Shown here piece by piece: positions 41,273 through 51,554 of a DNA stretch of 64,000 nucleotides. Origin of the DNA: an uncultured Hyphomonadaceae bacterium (GTDB lineage Bacteria; Pseudomonadota; Alphaproteobacteria; Caulobacterales; Hyphomonadaceae). The notes under the pieces were generated by a model. That model did no database searches and was not told where the DNA came from. It worked only from the letters and a program-made list of their open reading frames with translations. A program made the position numbers and the translations under genes. Position 1 is the stretch's first letter. Every line of letters starts with the position of its first letter. The stretch lies in the NCBI GenBank assembly GCA_938084575.1, contig CALKFG010000006.1, positions 161,579-225,578 on the forward strand, in the 5' to 3' direction.

Positions 41273-41599
41273 TTATTCTTCCGTGTCGGTTGCGTCATCG
41301 GCAGAGCCGGTCGCCGCGTCCTCGACATCGACAATCGCGTCTTCCATCGCGTCAGCCGCGTCTTCCATTGCGTCAGCTGCGTCTTCAACCATATCCGTCG
41401 CGGCCGCTTCCGCATCCGTGGCCGCATCCATTGTCGCCTCGGCGGCAGCTTCTGTTGCGGCCTCGACGGCATCTGTGGTGCCTTCCATCAGGGTTTCGGC
41501 CGGGGGCTCCATGGGCTCAGGCGTGGCGTCTTCGGCGGGGGTGCAGGCCGCGAGGCCCCCAAAGGCAAGCCCGGCGATCACAAAATTGAGTTTCGACAT
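41273..41599 (-). CDS. Small Ala/Asp/Glu-rich repetitive lipoprotein
   Basis: A 108-residue product. The lipobox GLAAC puts the acylated Cys at 19. The mature region is extremely acidic and contains no Lys or Arg that I can see. It carries seven-residue repeats of the type EDAADAM, with looser copies on either side. At DNA level the repeats are 21-bp units at 41341-41361 and 41362-41382, plus a degenerate third. A long amphipathic helix or extended acidic brush in the periplasm is plausible. I do not recognise a family. Confidence 0.8.
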   Translation of the reverse strand: MSKLNFVIAGLAFGGLAACTPAEDATPEPMEPPAETLMEGTTDAVEAATEAAAEATMDAATDAEAAATDMVEDAADAMEDAADAMEDAIVDVEDAATGSADDATDTEE

Positions 41600-41783
41600 A
41601 TGTCACTCCCTTCATTGAGTGGCTGTTTATCCGATCCAACAGGGCCTTTTCGAGCTGGAGCTGATCTGGCACCTTCCGTGACGTTAGACCGGTGCTGGAA
41701 AATGGGCAATGGTCAAGCGCCTTCACATCGGCGAAGGTGAACGGGTCTGCGCGGGGGGCGGATCGGGATGCACGGAGTTGCGA

Positions 41784-42515
41784 ATGGTCCAACCGACAGA
41801 ACATCTCCCCGTTCATGTACCGGCCTCGCTCGGGCGGAGCCCTGGCGCGGCCACCTTCTGGGTTCTGGCCGCGCCGATTATTTTCCCTGGTGTCGGGGCC
41901 GTCATTTTTCCGGTTCTGCTGGCCCCGCTGGGGGGCGACTCTGACAGCCTGCGCATGTTCTGGACGGTAACGGTCCTGGCAGGCGCGGCTCAGCTTGTGG
42001 GGGTTATCCTCTGGGCCCGGCATATGGGAGCCGGTCCGTTCGCCGGTCCCCTCAGAGCCCGGCCAAAATGGCTCGCCGCTGCTGTCTTGCTTGGGCCCCT
42101 TTTGCTTTTTGTTCCGACCCTGATTGCCAACCAGGTGATGGCGGGCGACCCGGCGTGGCAGTATAGCGGGGATATCGATCCATATATCTTCGCTCGGGCA
42201 AACTGGATCCCCGCTTTTCTGTTATATGTCCTTCTGCTGGCGCCGGTGCTGGAGGAAGTCACCTTCAGGGGCATCGCCCTGGGGGGACTCATGGCGCGGG
42301 GGGCATCGCCGGGGCTGGCGGTTATCCTGTCCAGCCTGGCCTTCGCACTTGTGCATCTTCAATACAACCTCACCGCCATGGCAGTGGTCTTTTGTGCCGG
42401 TCTCGGTTTTGCGGTATTGCGCCTGGCAAGCGGCTCAATGCTGGTTTCGGTTCTGGCGCACATCTCGGCCAATGCGGGCGCGCTGCTGTTGGGGTCGTTG
42501 TCGAGCCTCTCCTAG
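41784..42515 (+). CDS. CPBP family intramembrane glutamic endopeptidase
   Basis: A ~243-residue membrane protease-like protein (CAAX protease/Abi family). Motif 1 EEVTFRG supplies the catalytic Glu pair, motif 2 HLQYN and motif 3 HISANA supply His residues, each in a separate membrane helix near the C terminus. About seven helices are visible. ATG 41784 has GGAG six bases upstream; the frame is open further up to 41709. Substrate unknown; in other bacteria such proteins process prenylated or peptide substrates. Confidence 0.88.
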   Translation: MVQPTEHLPVHVPASLGRSPGAATFWVLAAPIIFPGVGAVIFPVLLAPLGGDSDSLRMFWTVTVLAGAAQLVGVILWARHMGAGPFAGPLRARPKWLAAAVLLGPLLLFVPTLIANQVMAGDPAWQYSGDIDPYIFARANWIPAFLLYVLLLAPVLEEVTFRGIALGGLMARGASPGLAVILSSLAFALVHLQYNLTAMAVVFCAGLGFAVLRLASGSMLVSVLAHISANAGALLLGSLSSLS

Positions 42516-42698
42516 CGTGAGGGCTTGCGATGGAGGGGGGACCAAGCCATCTAGCCGTCATGCGAAACGACTTGATCCGAAATGACTTCCCTGCTGCGCC
42601 ACGGGGGTTTTATGCCGGGGACCGCGACGTCTGGCCCGAACATAAGCTGCCGGCAATTCAAACCGTCAGGATCAAGCATCTTCGCGGGAGGATCGACC

Positions 42699-43643
42699 AT
42701 GCCTGACAGCCCGGCTTTGGAGGGGGATACGCCGATGCTCCCGCTTGCGCGTTATCGCGGTGAACGACCGCCTGCGCCAGACTGGTTTGAGGCTGCGGTG
42801 GAGACGCCCTGGGAGACCCGCTTCGTTGACGTGGAAGGGACACCTATCCATTACCAACGCTGGGGCGATCCGGAAAAGCCCGGCCTGTTATTGGTCCATG
42901 GCAATGGTGCGCATGCGCACTGGTACGATTTCATCGCGCCGGCCTTTCTCGAGTCGCATTGCGTGGTGGCTATGACCTTTGGCGGCATGGGCGACAGCGG
43001 GTCGAGGCCAGCTTACAGCATAGAAACGTTCGGGCGGGAGCAATTGGCCGTCTGTGACGATGCCGGCCTGTTTCGGAACGGTCGAAAACCCTTTATCGCC
43101 GCGCACAGTTTCGGGGGGTTGCTGGCGCTCTGGACGGGTGCACATCACGGGGATCGCTTTGCAGGTATTATTGTTGTCGACACGCACGTCATAGCACCTG
43201 GAGAGATCCATCAGCGTCCGCCGGACCGCAACCGGCCAAACCGGGTCTATCCGCGATTCGAGACGGCGCTGGCGCGGTTCCGGCTGGCGCCGGCCCAACC
43301 CTGTGAAAACGATTACATCGTTGACTATATCGGTCGACACAGCCTGAAACAGGTGGAATTGAACGGGCAGTCGGGGTGGACGTGGAAATTTGACCCCTTC
43401 ATCTGGCGGCGGTTCGACCTCGATTCCGATACCGCCACTTTGCTCAAGCAGACCAGCTGTCCACTGGCGCTGATGCGGGGAAGCGACTCCAGTCTCGTCA
43501 GTGATACGGCCTGGGATTATTTGCGGTCCCTGCGCTCTGACATGCCGATGCATTCGATTCCAGGTGCGCAGCATCACGTCATGCTGGACCAGCCCCACCG
43601 CTTTATTGCGGCGTTGCAGAAACAACTTCTCGCCTGGTCCTAA
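42699..43643 (+). CDS. Alpha/beta fold hydrolase
   Basis: A 314-residue hydrolase. The oxyanion-hole region is LLVHGNGAHAHWYDF. The nucleophile Ser is in AAHSFGGLLAL and the catalytic His in PGAQHHVMLDQP. GGGAGGA lies upstream of ATG 42699, which decides the start; an in-frame ATG at 42582 lacks a site. Nothing suggests the substrate. It may be co-transcribed with the GNAT gene 40 bases downstream. Confidence 0.9.
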   Translation: MPDSPALEGDTPMLPLARYRGERPPAPDWFEAAVETPWETRFVDVEGTPIHYQRWGDPEKPGLLLVHGNGAHAHWYDFIAPAFLESHCVVAMTFGGMGDSGSRPAYSIETFGREQLAVCDDAGLFRNGRKPFIAAHSFGGLLALWTGAHHGDRFAGIIVVDTHVIAPGEIHQRPPDRNRPNRVYPRFETALARFRLAPAQPCENDYIVDYIGRHSLKQVELNGQSGWTWKFDPFIWRRFDLDSDTATLLKQTSCPLALMRGSDSSLVSDTAWDYLRSLRSDMPMHSIPGAQHHVMLDQPHRFIAALQKQLLAWS

Positions 43644-43683
43644 CGGTTATTGCAATTCTGATCCTGCAGGATTAGTGCGCGCC

Positions 43684-44196
43684 ATGATTTCGATTCTGCC
43701 AGAAAACCCCGCCGTGCACGCGCCGGCTATTGAAGCATTGTATGACCGGACCTTCGGCCCCGGGCACTTTGCCAAAACCGCGGAACGGCTGCGGGAGGGC
43801 TCCGCCTCGCTGCCGGACTGCAGTCGGGTTGCTGTGGAGGCCGGACGGGTTGTGGGGGCTTGCCGGATCTGGCCCGTGGAGATCGGGGATCCGGCGACCC
43901 CGGCGGTGTTTGTCGGGCCACTGGCCGTCGACGAAGCCCATCGCGGCAAAAGCCTCGGACATGACCTGGTACAGGCCACGCTCAAGGCTTGCCACGCGCA
44001 GGGCTGGCAGCTGGCCCTGATTATTGGTGCCCCGGCTTATTTCGAACCGCTCGGCTTTTCCAGGGTTCCGGCCGGGCGGATCAAACTGCCCGGTCCTCAG
44101 GATCCCGACCGTATCCTGATCCAGTCGTTTGGCGCGACCGCACCAGATGTGCATGGTCAGGTCCGGGTTCCCGCATCCCGCCGGCATGTCGTGTGA
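43684..44196 (+). CDS. GNAT family N-acetyltransferase
   Basis: A 170-residue acetyltransferase. FVGPLAVDEAHRGKSLGHDL holds the acetyl-CoA pyrophosphate loop. GAPAYFEPLGFSRVPAG is the YhbS-type ending found in many alphaproteobacterial GNATs of unknown substrate. ATG 43684 begins MISILPENPAVH; the Shine-Dalgarno sequence is weak. It is convergent with the VWA-protein gene, eight bases apart. Confidence 0.88.
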   Translation: MISILPENPAVHAPAIEALYDRTFGPGHFAKTAERLREGSASLPDCSRVAVEAGRVVGACRIWPVEIGDPATPAVFVGPLAVDEAHRGKSLGHDLVQATLKACHAQGWQLALIIGAPAYFEPLGFSRVPAGRIKLPGPQDPDRILIQSFGATAPDVHGQVRVPASRRHVV

Positions 44197-44204
44197 GCCG
44201 GAGG

Positions 44205-46241
44205 CTAGCGCCCCTCCCGCCGCCAGACCCAGATCAGTCCCAGGACAATCAGACACATGCCGGCCAGTCCCGGCATCAAGGGAAGGCTGTCCGACTGGCG
44301 CACGGCATAGGCGCCCCGGTCGCGCAGACCCAGCCAGGACTCGCCATAGGCCTTGGCGCGCGGGCCCACCATCCGGATTTCCGGCACGTTCTGCGCCGCC
44401 TCGATGGTGTACATGCCGCCGCCAGTGGCCTCTGCCACAGGCGCTAAGGTCTTCGCCGACACCGCCAGTTCCGAAAATTCGACCGGATTGGCAGGGCCAT
44501 TCAGCACAATGGTTTCCAGCCCGCCGGCCCGGGCGCGGTACAGACCGAGCTGGTCAACCGGGACTTCTGCGGTGAAAACACCGGGGCGGTCCTCTTGCCA
44601 GAGGGGCTCGAGGAAGGCGCCCTCCGGCGTTTCGATTGACAAGGGAGGGGCGCGCTCGGACAGGGTGCGCAGGCGGGCCTGCAGCGTATCTCCCCGGGCG
44701 ATAAGCTGGAGCTGGCGTTCGTCGAGCTCGGGTTCTTTCATCAACCAGTGAACGAGCCGCCGGATCAGGTCGGCAAAGGGGCCGCCGCCATCATATCCGC
44801 GTGCCCACAGCCAGACCTGGTCTGACAGCAGCTGGCCCACCCGGCCATCGCCGACCCGGTCAACCGCCAGCAGGGGGGCGCCGTCCTCGGTGGTCAGAAG
44901 CACATCGCCGGTATCGGCGACGGCCTCAATATAACGCAGCCATTGTCCCCAGCTGGCCTCGTCAAGGCCCTCTGTGACCGTGTGTCTCTGCCCGGCTTTG
45001 GAAATGCGTGGGGTCAGCGGTCCGGTGCGGACGGCGCCAGAGGGCAGGGCCGGCAACACGCCAGCCAAAGGGGTCCGCGCCAGGCTGGCCGGGCCGGCAA
45101 AGCCCTCGCCGGCAACAATCAGAAGCGCCCCCCCATTGGCGACATAGGCGGCAACGCCGGACAGATAGGCCATGGTGATCACGCCGCGGCGTTCATACTG
45201 ATCAAAAATAACAAGGTCGAAACTGTCCAGCTTGTCTTCAAACAATTCCTCGGTCGGGAAGGCAATCAGCGCCATTTCCTCAAGCGGGGTCATGTCCTGC
45301 TTATAGGGTGGGCGCAGGATGGTGAAATGGACCAGGTCGACGGACGGGTCGGACTTCAACAGATCGCGCCAGACCCGTCCGGCGGAATTGGGTCTCCCGG
45401 TGACCAAAAGCACCCGCAAGCCATCGCGGATCCCCGACAGGGTTGCCGCGGCCCGATTGTTTACAAGGGTGAGCTCCTGCCGTCCGGGCGGGGTTTCAAA
45501 GACGACAATATTGTCGCCCCTGCGCGCGACCTCGATCGGAATGTCGGTGTCCATTCCCGCTTCGGCAAAAACGAACTCTTCGCGTCCGCCATTCACCGCC
45601 ACGCCAATCGCGATTCGCCCGCCATCGGGGTCGTCCACCCGGACCCGAAAGACAACCGATTCTCCGACAATTCCGAAATTCGGCGTTTCGATCACCGTGA
45701 TCCGCCTGTCGCCGGCGCGCGGGTCGCCGGTCAGCACGGTGTGGACGGGCCCCAGGTCCGCCACCTGCGAGAGGGAGTCGGGCACATCGTGGACCTGCCC
45801 GTCGGTGATCAGGACCGTTCCGGCGATGCGGTCACGGGGAACATCCGCCATCAGGCCCTGCAGGGCGCCAAACAATTGCGTGCCCTCTGCCCGCGCCGGG
45901 ACGTCGAGAACCCGCAGCTCGATGTCTGACCGGTCCGCCAGCTGACGCTGAAGCGTGTCAAAGGTCGACTGGGCTAGCGCAGCGCGGTCTCCGAACTCCA
46001 TACTGTCGGACCGGTCAAGGATAAGCGCCACGACGGAGGGCAGGGCCTCGCGGTCTTCGGTGACGTGCGTGGGATTGGCCAGAGCCGTCAGGACCAGGAC
46101 CAGAACCGCTGCCCGGCCAAGCCAGGCGCGGCCCGCCAGCACGGCGTACACCAGCCAGGCCAGACCGGCCAGACAGAGCAGGGCCAGCAGAAGCGGCAGT
46201 CCGATCAGGGGATCAAACGACAGGCGGGAAACCTCGATCAT
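44205..46241 (-). CDS. Membrane protein with von Willebrand A-like domain (Bat-like operon)
   Basis: A 678-residue protein with two N-terminal membrane helices (~12-55) and one near the C terminus (~650-668). A VWA-like fold starts at ~70; its MIDAS motif DxSxS is present in ILDRSDSM. A middle beta-sandwich region and a glutamine-amidotransferase-like region (ANGGALLIVAGEGFAG) follow. It is the last gene of moxR-DUF58-BatA/DUF4159-VWA and overlaps the DUF4159 gene by four bases (ATGA). Such operons resemble the Bacteroides Bat aerotolerance locus; the function in alphaproteobacteria is unknown. Confidence 0.85.
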   Translation of the reverse strand: MIEVSRLSFDPLIGLPLLLALLCLAGLAWLVYAVLAGRAWLGRAAVLVLVLTALANPTHVTEDREALPSVVALILDRSDSMEFGDRAALAQSTFDTLQRQLADRSDIELRVLDVPARAEGTQLFGALQGLMADVPRDRIAGTVLITDGQVHDVPDSLSQVADLGPVHTVLTGDPRAGDRRITVIETPNFGIVGESVVFRVRVDDPDGGRIAIGVAVNGGREEFVFAEAGMDTDIPIEVARRGDNIVVFETPPGRQELTLVNNRAAATLSGIRDGLRVLLVTGRPNSAGRVWRDLLKSDPSVDLVHFTILRPPYKQDMTPLEEMALIAFPTEELFEDKLDSFDLVIFDQYERRGVITMAYLSGVAAYVANGGALLIVAGEGFAGPASLARTPLAGVLPALPSGAVRTGPLTPRISKAGQRHTVTEGLDEASWGQWLRYIEAVADTGDVLLTTEDGAPLLAVDRVGDGRVGQLLSDQVWLWARGYDGGGPFADLIRRLVHWLMKEPELDERQLQLIARGDTLQARLRTLSERAPPLSIETPEGAFLEPLWQEDRPGVFTAEVPVDQLGLYRARAGGLETIVLNGPANPVEFSELAVSAKTLAPVAEATGGGMYTIEAAQNVPEIRMVGPRAKAYGESWLGLRDRGAYAVRQSDSLPLMPGLAGMCLIVLGLIWVWRREGR

Positions 46242-49006
46242 GGGATCACGCCTCCGCCCAGGTCCGGGACCGGGTCAGTGCCGCGATTATCCCCGAGGCG
46301 CTCAAGCAGGGCCGGCAGGTGTACCTGATCCTCCTTATAATTCCCGGTCAGGACATAGATCACCAGATTGACCCCGAACCGGTAGGACAGTTCGCGTTCC
46401 TGATTTCCGCCATCAACCGAGTAGAGCGGCCGTCCGCGCTCATCCACCGCCCAGGCCGAGACATAGTCGGCATCGCCAACGAACAGGCGGCTGACGCCAT
46501 CGCCGCGCCGGTCGGCGGGGTTGCGCGCACCGGTCGCCTCGATCCACAGCGGCCGGTCTCCGAAGCGGCCGGAAAAGCCATCAAGCAGATAGAAGCTCCG
46601 GGTCAGGACATGGTCCCTGGGTACCCGGATGAGGGCCGGTGTATCGAGGCCGGGCATCAGCTCTGCCAGGCGTTCGAATTGCAGGCCAGGCTGGCCGACT
46701 TCGCGGCCGTCCCGCGTGTCGATAAACAGGGCGCCGCCCGCCCGCATATACGTGTTTAGGCGGTTTATCGCAGTGTCAGACAGAGGCAGCGGGTTGTCCG
46801 GCATGCCAACAAACAGGATCGGATAGACATCCAGGGCATCGGTTTCGGGATTCACCGCATGCGGAAGCGCCGGCTCAACACTCGAACGCCGATACAGGAC
46901 GGCGCTGAGACCCTGCAGACCTGCCCGCAGCGTGTCATCGGTCCGCGGGTCGCCGGTCTCGATATAGGCGAGCCGCATCTTCAGGGCGGCCTCGGCCTCC
47001 TTGCCGAGGGCAATCTCGCTGCCCTGAGCGTGGACAGGGACATCCAGAAGCACAAGGCTGACAGACACCAGCAGAACGAGAGACCGGGTCGTGGTCCCTC
47101 CGAGAAATGGCAGCCGATTGGCCAGTTTCAGCGACACCCCAATGTCAAGCAGAATCAGCCCCAGGACGAGGGCCAGAAGCAAGCCGGCCAGGTCGGCGGT
47201 CGCCGGCGCGGCATCGCCGAGCAGGACGGCCGCTTCGGGCCAGCTGGTCGTCACTGTCAGCTCGGCGTCGCGGCCAATATTGACGGCGCGGCTGCCGGCC
47301 GGTCCCTGGTACAGGCCGGGCGGGTGCTGACTTGAAGGTATGACGGTGGCAAAGTCCGGGGCTTTCAGAGGGACCGAAGACGCCAGGGCGGGCCCGAGCC
47401 GTCCACGGCCATCGAGGGACAAGACGGGCGTATACAGCCCGGTATCGTCCGGGAATGTTTCCCCCCGCCCGGCAGAAATCGACCGCTGCAGCATGTCTAC
47501 GAACAGTCCGGAATAGGGCAGGCTGGACCAGTCCGGCCCCGCAGTGACGTGAAACAGGATCAGCATGCCCTGCCCCCGGCGCTGAGCGGTGACCAGCGGG
47601 CTGCCATCTGCAAGCTGTGACCAGGTCCGCTGTGCCAGATCCGGGCCGGGCCGGGCCAGGACCTGCTGCTGAATGGTCACATTTTCCGGCGGCACAAGTC
47701 CGGCGAAGGGCGAGGCGTCCGGGAACGGGCCAAGCGGCTGGGGGTCTTCCCAGGTCAGGGCGCCGCCAATGGCCCGGGAGGCGCGCCGCAACGGTGTCGG
47801 CAAAAGGTCATCTGCCTGGGCCGCCAGCCTTGGGCCGGCAAAACGTATCAGGGCGCCGCCACGTTCGATCCAGTCGGTCAGGGCGGCTTTTTGCGCGGCC
47901 GGAATCTGGCCGATATCAGTGAGGACGATCGCGTCGGGATTGTCCTCGACCAGGTCTGTCAGGGATCCCTCCTGAATGGTCGAGAACGGCGCCAGAGCCT
48001 TGCGGACATAATGGATGTCCGACAGCAGGGGTTGGGCGATCTTGTCGCCGGAAACAAGGCCAACTCTGCGCGCACGGTTATTGCTGTCCCAGAGCCAGAC
48101 CGTGCCAGCACTGTTGGTGCCGGTCACCCGGAAGCTTGTGATCCGGCTGAGGGCTGCCGGCGGTATGTCGAATGCGGCGATCGTGCTGAGGCTGCCCGGT
48201 TCAAACCGGGCTTCCGCGGTGGCCAGTGCGGACTGGTTGGCGGTCAGGGCCGAAACAAAAAAGCCGGCCGCCCCAACGGCCTCGGCCCGCCGAATCTGCA
48301 GGCTGACCCCGCCGGGGCGGGACTCCAGACCGGTTATCGCTGCTGCGCCCCGGGGGGGGGCAGCGAAAATGCTCAGCGGCGCCAGAGCCGACAAGTCGCG
48401 GGCAAACCGGTTCAGATCGGGCCTCGACAGGCCATCGCTCAACCAGACAATGCGGCCGGGCTGCAGCCCGGTTGCCTGCAGGCGGCCAAGCGCCCGTGCC
48501 GGATCCGGCGCCCAGGGAACCGGCTGCAAGGATCGCAGGCGCGCCTCGAATTGCTGCCGGGAAAGGCGTTCGGCGGGATCGGCGCTCAACGGCGTCGGCG
48601 CTGTCAAAAGCAGATGTGCGGCGGTGTCGCGCGGGGTGCCGTCGAGCGCGGCGCCGGCCGTCTCCATCAGCTCGTCCCAGCGGGGAGCCGAGGTCCAGCC
48701 ATTATCGATCACGATCAGGACCGGGCCGGTGGGGGCGTCCGTTGAAGAGACGCCGGGTGCATAAACCGGCAAGGACAGGCCGATACAGGCCAGGGCGGCC
48801 GCCAGCATGCGGATCACCAGCACCCACCATGGGGTGCGAGCCGGTGTCTCTTCCCGGGAGGCAATGCCGTCCAGAAGTATGAGGGAGGGGAGTTCGGCCA
48901 AGCGCGGCGCGGGCGGGGTCGAGCGCAGAATGAGCCAGATAACGGGGAGCGCCAGCAATCCGATCAGGGCCAGAGGGGCTCCGAACAGGAATGGTCCGAG
49001 GGTCAT
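46238..49006 (-). CDS. BatA/DUF4159 domain membrane protein
   Basis: A 922-residue protein. The first ~90 residues are an aerotolerance-type N-terminal membrane domain (FGAPLALIGLLALPVIWLIL). A VWA-like region follows with a degenerate metal site (IDNGWTS instead of DxSxS). Two membrane helices lie at ~610-660. The C-terminal ~220 residues are DUF4159 (LAYIETGDPRTDDTLRAGL, then GGALFIDTRD). A run of nine G (plus strand 48352-48360) sits in the coding sequence and could slip. It overlaps the DUF58 gene by one base and the VWA gene by four. Confidence 0.88.
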   Translation of the reverse strand: MTLGPFLFGAPLALIGLLALPVIWLILRSTPPAPRLAELPSLILLDGIASREETPARTPWWVLVIRMLAAALACIGLSLPVYAPGVSSTDAPTGPVLIVIDNGWTSAPRWDELMETAGAALDGTPRDTAAHLLLTAPTPLSADPAERLSRQQFEARLRSLQPVPWAPDPARALGRLQATGLQPGRIVWLSDGLSRPDLNRFARDLSALAPLSIFAAPPRGAAAITGLESRPGGVSLQIRRAEAVGAAGFFVSALTANQSALATAEARFEPGSLSTIAAFDIPPAALSRITSFRVTGTNSAGTVWLWDSNNRARRVGLVSGDKIAQPLLSDIHYVRKALAPFSTIQEGSLTDLVEDNPDAIVLTDIGQIPAAQKAALTDWIERGGALIRFAGPRLAAQADDLLPTPLRRASRAIGGALTWEDPQPLGPFPDASPFAGLVPPENVTIQQQVLARPGPDLAQRTWSQLADGSPLVTAQRRGQGMLILFHVTAGPDWSSLPYSGLFVDMLQRSISAGRGETFPDDTGLYTPVLSLDGRGRLGPALASSVPLKAPDFATVIPSSQHPPGLYQGPAGSRAVNIGRDAELTVTTSWPEAAVLLGDAAPATADLAGLLLALVLGLILLDIGVSLKLANRLPFLGGTTTRSLVLLVSVSLVLLDVPVHAQGSEIALGKEAEAALKMRLAYIETGDPRTDDTLRAGLQGLSAVLYRRSSVEPALPHAVNPETDALDVYPILFVGMPDNPLPLSDTAINRLNTYMRAGGALFIDTRDGREVGQPGLQFERLAELMPGLDTPALIRVPRDHVLTRSFYLLDGFSGRFGDRPLWIEATGARNPADRRGDGVSRLFVGDADYVSAWAVDERGRPLYSVDGGNQERELSYRFGVNLVIYVLTGNYKEDQVHLPALLERLGDNRGTDPVPDLGGGVIP

Positions 49007-49878
49007 CAGCGCGCCCCGAACTGGCCAAGAATGGACTGGATCTCTGCCGCGGCGGGCACGGGCGGCTGGTCAGTGGCATGACAGACCACGCCCCAGCCAA
49101 TCTCCGCTGCATAGGATTTCAGCGCGCGGCGGTTCTCGGCCAGCCGGTCGAGATAGGGGGTCTTGAGTGTTTCGGCCCGCCCGACGGTCCGGCTGTCGGG
49201 ACTGCCGGGCCGGGTGAACCGGGTGCGTCCGGAAAACGGAAACTCTGCCTCTGCGGGGTCCGATACGGCGAACATGACGCCGTGCCGGCATGTCCCCAAT
49301 AGCGGCGCCATTCGCTGCTTCCAGGTGTCGATCGGAGTATAAAAATCGCTTGCAATGACAGCGAGCGCCGGGCCACGCGGCGGTACAGGCTGGTCTGTCG
49401 GCCGATCCAGCAGGTCCCGCGCAAGGTGCTCGGTGGCGGTTTGGCCCAGCCGGGGATGCCGGCGCCCGGAAAAGCCGCCAACCCGTTCACCCCGACGTGC
49501 GAGAGTCATCCCGATCGCCAGGGCAATGACACGGGCCCGCGACGTCTTGGTGGGCAGGCGGGCAGCGCTCGTCCAGTCGAATCCGGCCGCCGGGTCGATC
49601 CAGAACAGGATGGTGCGGGGGGTTTCGAGTTCGGATTCCCGAACGAACAGATCGTCGCTCCGGCCGGATCTGCGCCAGTCAACCTGATCGGCGGCATCGG
49701 TCTGGGCGTAGCGACGATACTGCCAGAACTGTTCGCCCGATCCGGCCCGACGCCGGCCCGCGGCGCCGGGATGTAAGGTCTGTGCCGACTGGGTATGGAG
49801 CTCGGGATCCTGAAGCTGCCGCACGATCGCTTCAGCCTCGGCCTGCAGGGCGGTCACATCATCCATGGCAGGGTCCAT
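49006..49878 (-). CDS. DUF58 domain-containing protein
   Basis: A 290-residue soluble protein with the DUF58 signature (FWQYRRYAQTDAADQVDWRRSGR), followed by LFVRESELETPRTILFWID. It normally pairs with a MoxR ATPase and VWA proteins, as here. DUF58 proteins are thought to couple MoxR to membrane or VWA partners. Start uncertain: 49878 is used, with an in-frame ATG at 49866; neither has a clear site. moxR ends 31 bases upstream. Confidence 0.9.
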   Translation of the reverse strand: MDPAMDDVTALQAEAEAIVRQLQDPELHTQSAQTLHPGAAGRRRAGSGEQFWQYRRYAQTDAADQVDWRRSGRSDDLFVRESELETPRTILFWIDPAAGFDWTSAARLPTKTSRARVIALAIGMTLARRGERVGGFSGRRHPRLGQTATEHLARDLLDRPTDQPVPPRGPALAVIASDFYTPIDTWKQRMAPLLGTCRHGVMFAVSDPAEAEFPFSGRTRFTRPGSPDSRTVGRAETLKTPYLDRLAENRRALKSYAAEIGWGVVCHATDQPPVPAAAEIQSILGQFGAR

Positions 49879-49909
49879 GGCCGTTTCGTGGCGTCAGGTG
49901 CATGGTCTT

Positions 49910-50899
<990 letters not shown>

Positions 50900-50966
50900 G
50901 ATTTCTCCGTCTTCACTCCAGCGGTCCCAGACCCTACCTTTAGCGAAGATCATGGCGGAGAACCAA

Positions 50967-51554
50967 ATGAATTCAAATGGCAATCCTGTCATTTCCCTGG
51001 AACAGGTGCTGCGCGACATCGCCCCTGAGGGCATTGCCGGCAAGTTGCCGCCTGTCGACCTCTGGAATCCCAGCCAGTGCACGGATATCGGAATGGAAAT
51101 CCGCAAGGATGGCAGCTGGTGGCACGAGGGTCGAAAAATCGAGCGCTCCAGACTGGTCAAACTTTTTGCCCGGATCCTGCGCAAGGATGCCGATGGCAAC
51201 ACCTATCTGGTGACGCCTTATGAAAAAGTGCTGGTTCATGTTGAAGAGACGCCGTTCTTAGCGGTGCGTGTCGACCGGACCGGCCTGGCCGGATGCGATC
51301 AGATCCTGGCGTTTACGACCAATCTTGGCGATGTGGTCCTGGCGGGTCCCGACGCCCCGCTTCGGATCGTGTTTGACGCGGACACCGGTGAGCCCGCGCC
51401 CTATATCCGCGCCCGGGGGCGGCTTGAGGCCAAGCTGACCCGGCCGACCTATTATGAGCTGGCAGAGCTGGCCGAACCTGCCCCCGGATCGTCAACCGAT
51501 TTCGGTGTCTGGTCTCAGGGCGCCTTCTATCTGCTTGGGTCCTGGGCCGAATGA
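50967..51554 (+). CDS. DUF1285 domain-containing protein
   Basis: A ~195-residue protein. PPVDLWNPSQCTDIGMEIRKDGSWWHEGR is split across the family signature (residues ~28-57), and YLVTPYEKVLVHVEETPF follows. The function is unknown; the fold is thought to be beta-rich. ATG 50967 has GGAG seven bases upstream; ATG 50952 is an alternative adding five residues. It overlaps the NUDIX gene by four bases (ATGA) and begins a DUF1285-NUDIX-DUF6111-cca operon that is common in alphaproteobacteria. Confidence 0.92.
   Translation: MNSNGNPVISLEQVLRDIAPEGIAGKLPPVDLWNPSQCTDIGMEIRKDGSWWHEGRKIERSRLVKLFARILRKDADGNTYLVTPYEKVLVHVEETPFLAVRVDRTGLAGCDQILAFTTNLGDVVLAGPDAPLRIVFDADTGEPAPYIRARGRLEAKLTRPTYYELAELAEPAPGSSTDFGVWSQGAFYLLGSWAE

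Noticed and set aside
41341..41400. 21-bp tandem repeats as a CRISPR or other repeat array
   Set aside because: They lie in frame in a lipoprotein gene and encode a heptad-like peptide repeat, with no spacers.
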